Source of the DNA: Methylococcaceae bacterium
GTDB lineage: Bacteria; Pseudomonadota; Gammaproteobacteria; Methylococcales; Methylomonadaceae
Length of the DNA stretch: 37,049 nt
Direction of reading: 5' to 3'
Assembly (NCBI GenBank): GCA_007280895.1
Contig: QYQN01000070.1
Coordinates: 1 to 37,049 of the forward strand
The notes beneath the pieces were generated by a model. That model was not told where the DNA came from. It was given only the letters and a program-made list of their open reading frames with translations, and searched no databases. The translations under genes and the position numbers were made by a program. This document shows, piece after piece, positions 20,634 through 32,178 of this stretch (within the stretch, counting starts at the first letter, position 1; every line of letters begins with the position of its first letter).

Positions 20634-21863
20634 ATGTCCTGGAATGAGCCTGGCGGCGATAAAAAAGACCCTTGGAGTGGTCGGGGAGATCAAAATAGCC
20701 CCCCTGATCTTGATGAAGCAATACGTTCTATACAAGAAAAATTAACTAATTTATTCGCAGGCACAGGTGGTGGAGGCTCTTCTTCAGAGCAGCCCTCATC
20801 AGGTAGGCCAATGAAAAGTTTATCAATTATTGGTGCTGGTGTGGCTTTTGTCTTATGGGGAGCCAGTGGCTTTTATATTGTTGATGAAGGGAATCATGGT
20901 GTTGAAACCCGTTTTGGTCAGTATATAGGTATTACTCAATCAGGTTTACATTGGCATATTCCAGCACCGTTTGAACGTGTTGATCTTGTCAATGTTAAAC
21001 AGCAGCGGTTTATAGAGGTGGGCTATCGCAGCGGAGGAAGTGAGCAATTTAAAGGTTCAGTTCCAAAAGAAGCCTTAATGTTAACTAAAGATGAAAACTA
21101 TGTTGATGTTCGTTTAGCCGTACAGTATCAAGTTAAAGATGCGAAACAGTTTTTGTTTAACATTGTGAATCCAGCAGCCACTTTAAAACAAGTCACAGAA
21201 AGTGCGCAGCGTGGTGTTATCGGTGGAAGCACTATGGATTTCGTATTAACTGAGGGACGCAGTGAAATTGTGACGCAGATAAAAAAAGAAATCCAAGATG
21301 TGATGGACAGTTATCAATCCGGTGTGCAAGTTACCAGCGTGAATTTACAAGATGCTCAGCCACCAGAACAAGTTCAAAATGCCTTTGCTGATGCAATTAA
21401 AGCGCGGGAAGATGAGCAACGCTTAATTAACGAAGCTGAAGCCTATTCCAACGATGTCGTGCCTAAAGCGCGTGGTGCAGCAGCAAGAAAATTACAGGAA
21501 GCAGAAGGTTACAAAGAACAGATTCTTGCCCAAGCAGAAGGGGATACCGTTCGTTTTACAAAGCTTTATGCAGAATATAAAAAAGCTCCTGAAATTACCC
21601 GTAAACGGATGTACATAGAATCCATTGAAGCCGTGTTATCTGAAACAAGTAAAGTGATGGTAGACGTAAAAGGTGGCAATAACATGATGTATTTGCCCTT
21701 GGATAAATTAGTAGAATATAAACAAGCCGCTGGAAATAACAATGTAGGGGCGGTTAACGCTAACGAAGGTTTAAATCATGTCACTATTCCGCAAGTTGCT
21801 TCGGGTGAAGAGCATAACATTGAACGAGCTTCAAGTCGTAGCCGTGATTCTAGGGGGCGCTAA
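20634..21863 (+). CDS. hflK: Protease modulator HflK
   Basis: 'MSWNEPGGDKKDPWSGRGDQNSPPDLDEAI', SPFH domain. Confidence 0.96.
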   Translation: MSWNEPGGDKKDPWSGRGDQNSPPDLDEAIRSIQEKLTNLFAGTGGGGSSSEQPSSGRPMKSLSIIGAGVAFVLWGASGFYIVDEGNHGVETRFGQYIGITQSGLHWHIPAPFERVDLVNVKQQRFIEVGYRSGGSEQFKGSVPKEALMLTKDENYVDVRLAVQYQVKDAKQFLFNIVNPAATLKQVTESAQRGVIGGSTMDFVLTEGRSEIVTQIKKEIQDVMDSYQSGVQVTSVNLQDAQPPEQVQNAFADAIKAREDEQRLINEAEAYSNDVVPKARGAAARKLQEAEGYKEQILAQAEGDTVRFTKLYAEYKKAPEITRKRMYIESIEAVLSETSKVMVDVKGGNNMMYLPLDKLVEYKQAAGNNNVGAVNANEGLNHVTIPQVASGEEHNIERASSRSRDSRGR

Positions 21864-22720
21864 TGACACAAAATAAAATTATACTCGGAGCAGTGAGTGT
21901 ATTGGTTGTCATCTTAATGATGAGCACCTTTACAGTTTATGAAACGGAAAAAGCTATTAAATTTAGACTAGGTGAAATTGTCAAAAGCGATTATGCACCA
22001 GGACTACACTTTAAATTGCCTTTAATTAACAACATCAAATTATTTGATGCCCGCATACAAACTATGGATTCACGTCCTGAGCGTTTTTTAACTGCTGAAA
22101 AGAAAAACGTTATCGTGGATTCATTTGTAAAATGGCGCATTGGCGATGTGACAAAATTTTATACCGTTGTTGCTGGTGATACAGATCAAGCTAATTTACG
22201 CTTAGATCAGATTATTAAAGACGCTTTTCGTAGTGAATTTAGCAAGCGTAATATTAAGCAATTGGTGTCTACAGATCGCAGTGCAATCAGAGAGATTTTA
22301 ATAAAAAACTCAAAACAGATTGCAGCAAGTTTAGGCATGGATATTTTAGATGTGCAGGTTATGCGTATCGACTTACCAGAAGAAGTCAGTGCTTCGGTGT
22401 TCAGTCGTATGGAAGCAGAGCGTGAGCGCGTCGCGCGTGAGTTCCGTTCACAGGGTGCAGAAGCCGCAGAGAGAATTCGCGCCGATGCGGATCGTCAACG
22501 TGTGGTGACCTTAGCGAATGCTTACCGTGAAGCAGAAAAGTTACGCGGTGAAGGTGATGCAAGTGCAGCAGAAATTTATGCCAACGCCTATAGCCAAGAT
22601 AGTGAATTTTATAATTTTTATCGTAGTTTAAGTGCATATAAAAAGACTTTTGGCAGTTCAAGTATGATTATGTTTGATGCTGATTCTGAGTTTTTTCAAT
22701 ATTTTAAAAAGCAAAAATAA
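21863..22720 (+). CDS. hflC: Protease modulator HflC
   Basis: SPFH domain, 'YETEKAIKFRLGEIVKSDYAPGLHFKLPLINNIKLFDARIQTMD'. Confidence 0.96.
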   Translation: MTQNKIILGAVSVLVVILMMSTFTVYETEKAIKFRLGEIVKSDYAPGLHFKLPLINNIKLFDARIQTMDSRPERFLTAEKKNVIVDSFVKWRIGDVTKFYTVVAGDTDQANLRLDQIIKDAFRSEFSKRNIKQLVSTDRSAIREILIKNSKQIAASLGMDILDVQVMRIDLPEEVSASVFSRMEAERERVAREFRSQGAEAAERIRADADRQRVVTLANAYREAEKLRGEGDASAAEIYANAYSQDSEFYNFYRSLSAYKKTFGSSSMIMFDADSEFFQYFKKQK

Positions 22721-22754
22721 ATCATCATTTCGCTTTATAATTTAAGTTTTACCA

Positions 22755-22785
22755 AAGACGCTCCATTTATGGGGCGTTTTGTTTG
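22755..22785 (+). terminator. Putative intrinsic terminator between hflC and hisZ
   Basis: GACGCTCC-ATTTAT-GGGGCGTTTTGTTT. Confidence 0.55.
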
Positions 22786-22799
22786 AGTGGATAATCAAA

Positions 22800-24002
22800 A
22801 TGCAACACCTTGTTTCAGCAAAAAAATCGTGGCTTTTACCAGAAGGTATTGAAGAATTATTACCTGCAGATGCCAAACATTTAGAACATTTGCGGCACAC
22901 CTTATTATCAGTGTTTGAGTGCTGGGGGTATGACTTAGTCATTCCTCCATTTATAGATTATGTTAATTCATTATTAATTGGCGCTGGGCATGATCTTGAT
23001 TTGCAAACCTTTAAATTGACCGATCAAATCAGTGGTGAATTATTGGGGATACGTGCAGATATGACCCCCCAAGTGGCAAGAATTGATGCACATAATCTTA
23101 AATATGATTGGCCAACGCGCTTATGTTACGTGGGTACAGTGTTACACACGCGCGGTAATCCCTTAGAAAAGAATCGTAGTCCCATGCAAATTGGCGCCGA
23201 ATTATACGGTCATCATGGTTTAGCGAGTGATCTTGAAATCGTAAGTTTAATGTTAGAAATGTTAGCAATCAGCGGCGTACAAAATGTGCATCTTGATTTA
23301 GGTCATGTTGGCATTTATCGGGCATTGACTCAGCAAATAAACTTAACGAGTATCCAAGAAGCAGAATTATTTGAAATTTTGCAGCGTAAAGCTAAACCAG
23401 AATTGCTTATCTTTATTGACCAATTACCCATTAATACCGCAGAAAAAACCTTATTATTAGCATTGCCAGAGTTAAATGGAGGGGACGATGTCCTTGCAAA
23501 AGCTGCGCAAATTTTTAATGACACGTTCCCAAAAGTAAAGCAAGCCCTAGCGGATTTACAGTTATTAGCTAAGCAATTGACTGCACGTTTTCCTAATTTA
23601 ATAGTCAGCTTCGATTTGGCTGAATTGCGTGGCTATCATTATCACACGGGTATTATTTTTGCCGCGTTTGTCCCTTCCATGGGACGTGAAATAGCACGCG
23701 GTGGTCGATATGATAATATAGGCGCGGTGTTTGGACGAGAACGACCTGCAACAGGTTTTAGTGCAGATTTAAAACAATTATCGACCTTAAGTAAGCAGGT
23801 TGTTCAAACCGAGACTCGCGAAGCTATTTTTGCGCCATGGCTTGATGAGCAAAGTTTGCATGAACATATTAGAGATTTGCGTGCGCAAGGTCGCCGTGTT
23901 GTTCAGCAATTGCCTGAGCAAATAGGCGGTGCAAAAGAATTAGCGTGCACGGCAACGCTGGAAAAAGAAAACCAAAAGTGGGTTGTTAAACCTTTAATGT
24001 AG
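22800..24002 (+). CDS. hisZ: ATP phosphoribosyltransferase regulatory subunit
   Basis: HisRS-like core 'LLPADAKHLEHLRHTLLSVFECWGYDLVIPPFIDYVNSLL', 'IRADMTPQVARIDAH'; genomic position before purA. Confidence 0.95.
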   Translation: MQHLVSAKKSWLLPEGIEELLPADAKHLEHLRHTLLSVFECWGYDLVIPPFIDYVNSLLIGAGHDLDLQTFKLTDQISGELLGIRADMTPQVARIDAHNLKYDWPTRLCYVGTVLHTRGNPLEKNRSPMQIGAELYGHHGLASDLEIVSLMLEMLAISGVQNVHLDLGHVGIYRALTQQINLTSIQEAELFEILQRKAKPELLIFIDQLPINTAEKTLLLALPELNGGDDVLAKAAQIFNDTFPKVKQALADLQLLAKQLTARFPNLIVSFDLAELRGYHYHTGIIFAAFVPSMGREIARGGRYDNIGAVFGRERPATGFSADLKQLSTLSKQVVQTETREAIFAPWLDEQSLHEHIRDLRAQGRRVVQQLPEQIGGAKELACTATLEKENQKWVVKPLM

Positions 24003-25322
<1,320 letters not shown>

Positions 25323-25396
25323 TGGGTAATGAGCTAGGGGGGGGGCGGTGAAAAGCCGCTTCTCACGCTTATGTCAGGTAATGTTTTTAAAAAAAT

Positions 25397-25849
25397 TTAA
25401 CTGCGTTTTTGCAAAAATAAATCCAGCACTTCTTTGGTTCTGATATTGCTCTTACGCATTCTAGTAATCAAATTCATATACATTTCACGCAAGATAAAAT
25501 AACCGCGATCAGGAAATTTTTCCATAAAATTAAGCATAGCTTTACCGTCCACTTTAGCGATTTCACATTGAATGCAAGCAATGACTTCTGCACTGCGTGG
25601 TTCGCCATCAAACATAGACAACTCCCCAAAAATATCATTTTTTGCCAAGCGAGCTAAGTTATGTAATAAGCGTCCTTGTTCATCATTAATAAGAAGGCTA
25701 ACTTGAACAAAGCCATTTAAAATAAAAAAAACTTCTTGAGATGTTTCATTTTCTGCAAGAATCACGTCAGTAGCTTGATATTGAATGATTTTAAAGGGCA
25801 CATTGTCTATAAAATCTGGATCGAGGAGTAATTCTGTTAAGTTGATCAT
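25397..25849 (-). CDS. Cyclic nucleotide-binding domain protein (no HTH seen)
   Basis: CNB fold, 'FGELSMFDGEPRSAEVIAC'. Confidence 0.85.
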   Translation of the reverse strand: MINLTELLLDPDFIDNVPFKIIQYQATDVILAENETSQEVFFILNGFVQVSLLINDEQGRLLHNLARLAKNDIFGELSMFDGEPRSAEVIACIQCEIAKVDGKAMLNFMEKFPDRGYFILREMYMNLITRMRKSNIRTKEVLDLFLQKRS

Positions 25850-26278
25850 GGTTGTTTTTTTATGCTTAGGGTGCAGAGAAAAATAAGTTTTAAGTGCCTA
25901 TAGTAGCATTTAATGGACGTTATTTTTGGTTGAATCTAAGTATTTAAATATCAGTCTAATTGTAGCGTATTACCTAATCAACAAGACATTAAGTTAGTTT
26001 CTAAATTTAGCAGTGGAAACAGGTTGAATTGATATGATAACGTTTTTTTTTGCTTAACAATTATGAAAAGTGTGAGGGCACGGTACTATACTAAATGGTA
26101 TCCATGATGATAAACGTCGCCACATTTCTCACTGTAATCAGCCCCTTTAGCGATTAACCATTATGATGAATAATACCACTACACGCCAGAGTACAATAGG
26201 TGGGCATGGTTTATGTTATCCTCACTTTCTCGTTGCCATGTTTGTTCTCAGCACTCTGGATAAATTAACTCATCCGTC

Positions 26279-26542
26279 ATGAAAACACCCTTTTTTATAT
26301 TAGGCACGGCAGCTTGCCATCTCTGCGAACAGGCGCATGAAATAATAGCGACGATCTGCGCGGTAGACAAGTGCGTGGTTTTTACTACTATTGATATAGC
26401 AGAACATGAACATGAACATTGGCAACATGCTTATGCTACGCAAATTCCTGTTGTATACCATCCTGACACACACACTGCTTTAGTTTGGCCGTTTGACCAA
26501 GCAAAGCTCTTTGCATTTATAGAGGCATTAAAAAATGATTGA
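26279..26542 (+). CDS. Glutaredoxin-family (DUF836-like) protein
   Basis: 'FFILGTAACHLCEQAHEII' CxxC; cis-Pro 'TQIPVVYHPDT'. Confidence 0.85.
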   Translation: MKTPFFILGTAACHLCEQAHEIIATICAVDKCVVFTTIDIAEHEHEHWQHAYATQIPVVYHPDTHTALVWPFDQAKLFAFIEALKND

Positions 26543-27920
26543 AGAATTTCGAATAGAAAAAGATAGCATGGGTGAATTAAATGTCCCTTCAGATGCTTTG
26601 TATGGTGCACAAACGCAGCGTGCAATTAATAATTTTCCAATTAGTGGACTAACCATGCCCATGGAATTTATACGCACCATTGCCTTAATTAAAAAAATAG
26701 CTGCTGCGGTTAACGTGGAGCTGGGTGAATTAGATCCAGCGATTGGTAATGCGATTATTGAAGCCGCTCAGTGTATTACTGAAAATCAGTACGAAGAGCA
26801 GTTTCCCGTGGATATATTTCAAACAGGTTCGGGTACCAGTACCAATATGAACTTGAATGAAGTGATTGCGCAATTAGCCTCAGAATTAATTGGTCAGCCG
26901 GTGAGTGCTAATGACCACGTTAATTGTGGTCAAAGTAGTAATGATGTTATTCCTACTGCATTGCATGTGAGTGCAGTGGTAGAAAGTCAATTAACATTAA
27001 TTCCTGCGTTGGTGCATTTAGCCGAAACGATTGAAAACAAAGCAGCTGACGTAGTTGATGTGATAAAAACCGGTCGCACGCATTTAATGGATGCGATGCC
27101 AATTCGTATGAGTCAAGAGCTAAGTGGCTGGGCATTACAAATTCGTAATGGCATTGATCGAATCAATTCTACCATGCCGCGTTTATATAAATTAGCGCAA
27201 GGCGGAACTGCGGTAGGTACTGGCATTAATGCCCATCCAGAGTTTGCTCAAAAATTTGCAGAGGCGTTAACCCTTGAGACAGGCCTAATGTTTTCGCCCA
27301 ATGATAATTTTTTTGAAAGCTTAGGCTCGCAAGATGCAATGGTTGAGCTATCTGGACAATTAAAAGTCATTGCCGTGAGTTTAATGAAAATTGCCAACGA
27401 TTTACGCTGGATGAATTCAGGGCCGTTAGCAGGCTTGGGTGAAATTGTGTTACCAGCCCTTCAGCCAGGAAGCAGCATTATGCCCGGTAAAGTCAATCCT
27501 GTTATTCCTGAAGCCGTTGCAATGGTGGCTGCACAGGTAATTGGTAATGACACAACCATAACTCTTGCTGGTCAATCGGGCAGTTTTCAACTTAATGTCA
27601 TGTTGCCCGTTATCGCTCATAACATCTTACAAAGTATTGCGTTATTAAGTCAGGCAAGTACGGTTTTAGCAGATAAAGCCATTGCAGGATTTACTGTTAA
27701 CGAAGCGCATTTACAGCAAGCACTTGCTAAAAATCCAATCTTAGTGACCGCGTTAAATCCACTTATAGGGTATGCAAAAGCCGCTGAAATTGCTAAAGCA
27801 GCATATCAACAAGGACGTCCTATTCTTGACGTGGCGGCTGAAATGACTGACATAAGTTTGGCAGAATTAAGTCGATTATTAGATCCGGCGTCGTTAACTC
27901 AAGGCGGAATAAAGGGCTAA
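26535..27920 (+). CDS. fumC: Class II fumarate hydratase
   Basis: 'GSGTSTNMNLNEVIA', 'GSSIMPGKVNPVIPEAV'. Confidence 0.95.
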   Translation: MIEEFRIEKDSMGELNVPSDALYGAQTQRAINNFPISGLTMPMEFIRTIALIKKIAAAVNVELGELDPAIGNAIIEAAQCITENQYEEQFPVDIFQTGSGTSTNMNLNEVIAQLASELIGQPVSANDHVNCGQSSNDVIPTALHVSAVVESQLTLIPALVHLAETIENKAADVVDVIKTGRTHLMDAMPIRMSQELSGWALQIRNGIDRINSTMPRLYKLAQGGTAVGTGINAHPEFAQKFAEALTLETGLMFSPNDNFFESLGSQDAMVELSGQLKVIAVSLMKIANDLRWMNSGPLAGLGEIVLPALQPGSSIMPGKVNPVIPEAVAMVAAQVIGNDTTITLAGQSGSFQLNVMLPVIAHNILQSIALLSQASTVLADKAIAGFTVNEAHLQQALAKNPILVTALNPLIGYAKAAEIAKAAYQQGRPILDVAAEMTDISLAELSRLLDPASLTQGGIKG

Positions 27921-27967
27921 TATCTATAGCTTATTGGGCGACGAATTTAAAGTGGAACACCGTTAAA

Positions 27968-28066
27968 GCTTAAGCCGTTCATGGTGGTCATGAGTCTGTC
28001 GAATGCTCAAACCCTGCACGGCTAACCCCTCCACCCGTTGCCAAGCTCAGCGCGAACGGTTAAGCC
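27968..28066. repeat. Degenerate palindromic dispersed intergenic repeat
   Basis: GCTTAAGCCGTTCATGGTG...CTGTCGAA ... CCAAGCTCAGCGCGAACGGTTAAGCC, inverted arms. Confidence 0.6.
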
Positions 28067-28119
28067 TAGCAATGTGCCCTGTTCTAAAGTTGGTGTCGCG
28101 TATAATGAGCGTGGTCGTC

Positions 28120-29208
28120 TCAATTTAACATCGACATACCTTTAATTTGTACAAAAACAGTGTTGCCGATGCTCAGCATTAACATTAACACTGATTTACG
28201 CGTGATATGTGCTAACAAGACTTCCTGTCCAACGCGTAATTGCACAATACTTTGTCCACGTTCGCCGTCTGCAATATCCGTAATTAACGCGGGTAACACG
28301 TTGAGAATACTCGTGGCTAAAGGCACTTCCAAAACAATACTGACATCACGTGCATAAATTTGTACGCGCAAGGGTGTGCCAATTTTTGCAGTAAGAGCTG
28401 GTAAGCTCAGCGTGCCACCTGCAAAGGCTACGCGCGTTAAATGAAACTCTGTTTCATGTTCAAGTAAGGTGGTATTCCAAACAGTGCTTGCGTCGCGGTC
28501 TTGCGCCAGAGGCAAATCTACACGGCTCAAGGTATCTGATAAGAAGCCAGATGCTTGAACTTTTCCCGCCTCCAACACGACTAAATAATCGGCGAGTTGC
28601 GCGACTTCCTGCTGGGCATGAGTAACGTATAAAATAGGAATCGTTAATTCCTGATTTAAACGACGTAAAAAGGGCAAAATTTCTTGTTTGCGTTTGAAAT
28701 CTAAGGCAGCAAGTGGTTCATCCATTAATAAACAACAAGGCTGCAAAACTAAAGCGCGGGCAATAGCGACGCGTTGTTTTTCACCACCTGATAAACGTGC
28801 AGGCATTCTGTCCAGCAACTGCCGAATGCCTAATAAATCCAAAATATGATGATATTCAGGTGTGTCAGATTTTGCTTTAAGCCGTTTCAAACCAAAATTT
28901 AAATTTTCACGCACAGTTAAATGTGAAAACAAATTTGCTTCCTGAAACACATACCCAAGTGGACGTTGATACGTAGGTAAAAAGACCCCCGCAGCACTAT
29001 CTTGCCAAACGTCGCCATTAATTTTTATTACACCCTGTTGGGCGTGTTCTAAACCTGCAATGCAGCGGAGTAAGGTGGTTTTGCCCGAACCTGAAGGGCC
29101 AAATAACACGGTGATTCCAGCATTTGGCAAGTGTAACTCCACGGATAAGTGAAACTCCTTGTAGTAATGGGTGATGCAAGCGGTAATCAAGGCGGGTGTG
29201 TTGTTCAT
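28120..29208 (-). CDS. modC: Molybdate ABC transporter ATP-binding protein
   Basis: Walker A 'GPSGSGKTTLL', 'LSGGEKQRVAIARAL', C-terminal Mop/TOBE-like region. Confidence 0.95.
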   Translation of the reverse strand: MNNTPALITACITHYYKEFHLSVELHLPNAGITVLFGPSGSGKTTLLRCIAGLEHAQQGVIKINGDVWQDSAAGVFLPTYQRPLGYVFQEANLFSHLTVRENLNFGLKRLKAKSDTPEYHHILDLLGIRQLLDRMPARLSGGEKQRVAIARALVLQPCCLLMDEPLAALDFKRKQEILPFLRRLNQELTIPILYVTHAQQEVAQLADYLVVLEAGKVQASGFLSDTLSRVDLPLAQDRDASTVWNTTLLEHETEFHLTRVAFAGGTLSLPALTAKIGTPLRVQIYARDVSIVLEVPLATSILNVLPALITDIADGERGQSIVQLRVGQEVLLAHITRKSVLMLMLSIGNTVFVQIKGMSMLN

Positions 29209-29882
29209 TTAACGTGGGGAGTGGTGTTTAAAACGCTGTAAAGAATGAACAGCACGGTAAAAGAAAATCCCAGCAAGCCACCAGCAAGCCAATGAGCTTG
29301 GGTATATTCTAAAGCTTCAACGTGGTTATAAATTTGCACTGAAACCACGCGCGTTTTATCAGGAATGTTACCGCCCACCATCAACACCACGCCAAATTCA
29401 CCAACGGTATGCGCAAAACCTAAAATAGTAGCGGTTAAAAATCCAGCTTTTGATTGCGGTAACACCACGCTAAAAAACGTATCAAGAGGACTTGCGCGTA
29501 AGCTTGCAGCGGCTTCAAGCGGTTGTTGTCCAATGCTTAAAAAAGCTGTGTGTAAGGGTTGCACCACAAAGGGCAGCGAATATAAAACCGACGCCACGAC
29601 CAAGCCAGCAAAGGTAAAAGGCAAGGTGCCAATGCCAAGCCAGGTGGTAAATTCGCCGACCAGCCCGTTTTTACCTAAGAAGACGAGCAAATAAAAGCCT
29701 AACACTGTTGGCGGTAAAACCAGTGGCAAAGCAACCACAGCATTAATAATGCCGCGCCATCTTGACTGCGTCCGTGCTAACCACCATGCCAAGGGCGTGC
29801 CGAATAACAACATAAACATCGTAGCCAAACTGGCAACGTTAAAGGTCAATAACAGGGTAGCGAAATCAGCAGCTGTGAGCAT
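29205..29882 (-). CDS. modB: Molybdate ABC transporter permease
   Basis: 'LPLVLPPTVLGFYLLVFLG', 'HTVGEFGVVLMVGGNIPDKTRVVSVQIY'. Confidence 0.95.
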   Translation of the reverse strand: MLTAADFATLLLTFNVASLATMFMLLFGTPLAWWLARTQSRWRGIINAVVALPLVLPPTVLGFYLLVFLGKNGLVGEFTTWLGIGTLPFTFAGLVVASVLYSLPFVVQPLHTAFLSIGQQPLEAAASLRASPLDTFFSVVLPQSKAGFLTATILGFAHTVGEFGVVLMVGGNIPDKTRVVSVQIYNHVEALEYTQAHWLAGGLLGFSFTVLFILYSVLNTTPHVK

Positions 29883-29884
29883 AA

Positions 29885-30649
29885 TCAGTTCGGTAAATCA
29901 TAGCCGTATTTTTTAATAATGGCTTTTGCTGGGGCTGATGTTAAATAAGCGAGCAACGCTTTTGCGGCTGGATTTGCCGCACCTAATGCTAATAAAACCG
30001 CATTTTGCTTAATGGGAGCATAAAGAGTTTGCGGCACAAGCCACCCTGAACCGCTGGTGATTTTGCCATTTTCACTCACTTGTGATAGAGCCACGAAGCC
30101 TAACTCAGCATTGCCTGTACTAACAAATTGATGGGTTTGGGAGATGTTTTCACCTAGTACAAATAACGGTTGTAATGTATCGAGCAGGTTTTTATTTTTT
30201 ATAACTTCAAGCGCCGCAGCGCCATAAGGTGCTAATTTTGGGTCAGCCAACGCGATATGCTGAAAGCCGCCTTTTGCTAAAATTGTGCCCTGGTCATCCA
30301 CATAATTTGCCACACTTGACCATAACACCAATTTTCCTATTGCATAAGTAAAATGGCTGGTTGCAACCGCCAATCCAGTGCGCTCCAAGTTAAGGGGAAC
30401 GTGTTCATCAGCGGCTAAGAAGACATCAAATGGTGCGCCATTTTCAAGCTGTGAAACAAATTTTCCTGACGAACCAAAGGATAACTGTGCAATGTGTCCG
30501 GTGGTTTTTTTAAATTCAGCAGCAATGTCAGTCATGGGTTTAGTAAAATTTGACGCAACCGCCACAAGTGTCGTTGCCGCGTAACTAAACCCTGAAACAA
30601 GCAACAACGCAGCCATAAATAACAGCTTAAGAATTTTAAAAATCATCAT
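29885..30649 (-). CDS. modA: Molybdate ABC transporter substrate-binding protein
   Basis: Signal peptide, 'VAVASNFTKPMTDIAAEFKKTTGHIAQLSFGSSGKF'. Confidence 0.95.
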   Translation of the reverse strand: MMIFKILKLLFMAALLLVSGFSYAATTLVAVASNFTKPMTDIAAEFKKTTGHIAQLSFGSSGKFVSQLENGAPFDVFLAADEHVPLNLERTGLAVATSHFTYAIGKLVLWSSVANYVDDQGTILAKGGFQHIALADPKLAPYGAAALEVIKNKNLLDTLQPLFVLGENISQTHQFVSTGNAELGFVALSQVSENGKITSGSGWLVPQTLYAPIKQNAVLLALGAANPAAKALLAYLTSAPAKAIIKKYGYDLPN

Positions 30650-30880
30650 GTTCTCCTAAAATTAACTTACATAAATACTGGTTTTATAACGCATTCAAAA
30701 AGAAAATTAAATACTTGGTCAAAAAACTCTAAATTTTTCCTCATAATGAATGCGGGATCTACAGTCGTCGTGTGTAAAATTTCACCTGATGTTTACTTTA
30801 ACTGAATCTGTAACCCACCTGTCGCTATGCCCTGCTTGCATTTCTGCGTTGTTGAATCTTGAGTTGGCAGTCAAAAAATC

Positions 30881-31882
30881 TTAACTTTCCAACCGTGTAG
30901 CTTTGTCTAATCTATCATTAATTGCTTGCCAATTGGCTGTGCGAGGCGGTTGTTCAACCAAAATCATCGTTAACTGAAGCGCGTCGGCGCGTCTTAAAGA
31001 GGCATACAGTGCGCGGGCGTAATGTTCAGCCGTGGTAGGCATGGCGATGAGCTGCACTGAGGCGCGGGCGGGCACTGAATGATAAGCCAATAAGCCCAGT
31101 TGTTGTCCTAAGGCTAGGTATTTTTCAATGGTGGCGGGTAAGTTTGCTTGGCTGCACAGATAGGTAGGGGTGCGGGGCGCGTAGTGAACAGCCATCATGC
31201 CAGGTGCTTGTGGACTTGAATGCGTTGGCTGAAGTATGTCTGTGTGCAAAAACTGGGCAAGTGCTTCAGTGCTAATGTGACCAGGTCTAAGCAAGGTTGG
31301 CTGAGCGCTGCTTAAGTCTAAAATAGTTGATTCTAAGCCAACGTGACAGGTTCCTCCGTCTAAAATTAACGCAAGCTTATCCCCCAGTTCTTCTTCAACA
31401 TGCAGTGCTTGTGTTGGGCTAATGCGGCAATAACGATTTGCTGACGGTGCTGCAATGCCACCATCAAAGTGCTGTAATAAGGCGAGAGCAATAGGATGAT
31501 TGGGCATTCTTAAGGCGACCGTGGCTTGTCCACCAGTAACTTCTAAGGGAACTCTGGCGTGTTTTTTTAATACTAAGGTGAGGGGGCCTGGCCAAAACTG
31601 CTCGGCTAAGCGATACGCCGAGTCAGGTATTTGTTCAGCCCAATCGGTTAAAGCGGTTTGATGTTTAATATGGACGATTAATGGGTGCTTAGCGGGGCGA
31701 CCTTTTGCCGCAAAAATCTGCTGTACTGCCTGTGGATTCGCTGCATCAGCACCTAAGCCATAAACCGTTTCCGTGGGAAAGGCGACCAATTGCCCGAGTG
31801 CTAATTTTTCTACAGCAAGCGCTATGGCATTGGCTTGGCTTGCTGGAATAATGCGAGATGAAGAAGGTGTGTAATCAGTCAT
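30881..31882 (-). CDS. L-threonylcarbamoyladenylate synthase (Sua5/YciO/YrdC with C-terminal Sua5 domain)
   Basis: 'GQLVAFPTETVYGLGADA', 'AKGRPAKHPLIVH', 'SPQAPGMMAVHYAPRTP'. Confidence 0.94.
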   Translation of the reverse strand: MTDYTPSSSRIIPASQANAIALAVEKLALGQLVAFPTETVYGLGADAANPQAVQQIFAAKGRPAKHPLIVHIKHQTALTDWAEQIPDSAYRLAEQFWPGPLTLVLKKHARVPLEVTGGQATVALRMPNHPIALALLQHFDGGIAAPSANRYCRISPTQALHVEEELGDKLALILDGGTCHVGLESTILDLSSAQPTLLRPGHISTEALAQFLHTDILQPTHSSPQAPGMMAVHYAPRTPTYLCSQANLPATIEKYLALGQQLGLLAYHSVPARASVQLIAMPTTAEHYARALYASLRRADALQLTMILVEQPPRTANWQAINDRLDKATRLES

Positions 31883-32136
31883 GAGAAAAACATAAAGGTG
31901 TAAATGTGGTTAAGGATTGCTGCCTGAATAAGCTATGACGCGCGGAGTGCAGGCAAAGCCCCCGGCCACTATAACTCAACTTCACAAACTTAAGGACACC
32001 ACGGCACCGAGCTTTAATGAAGGTGTTCAAAGCCAGTAGACTCCGTGCTGACTGCAAGAGCCATATTGAGGATTATTGCATAATGAGAATTGCTGAATTC
32101 ATCTTGCTTATTTTATGTTAAAGCAACGCATTCGCG

Positions 32137-32142
32137 TATAAT
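32137..32142 (+). promoter_or_regulatory. Candidate -10 element upstream of ispG
   Basis: Perfect TATAAT about 37 nt before the ispG ATG; the -35 match is weak. Confidence 0.35.
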
Positions 32143-32178
32143 TTGTGCAATTAAAACCTTTTTTTAGGAAGCTAAATT

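Noticed and set aside
26400-26425. Short GAACATGAACAT repeat considered as a tandem-repeat feature
   Set aside because: Encodes His/Glu residues (AEHEHEH) within the glutaredoxin-like CDS; too short to be meaningful.
28120-30649. Possible molybdenum riboswitch or ModE box upstream of modA
   Set aside because: I could not identify a convincing Moco-type fold or ModE palindrome in the upstream sequence by eye.
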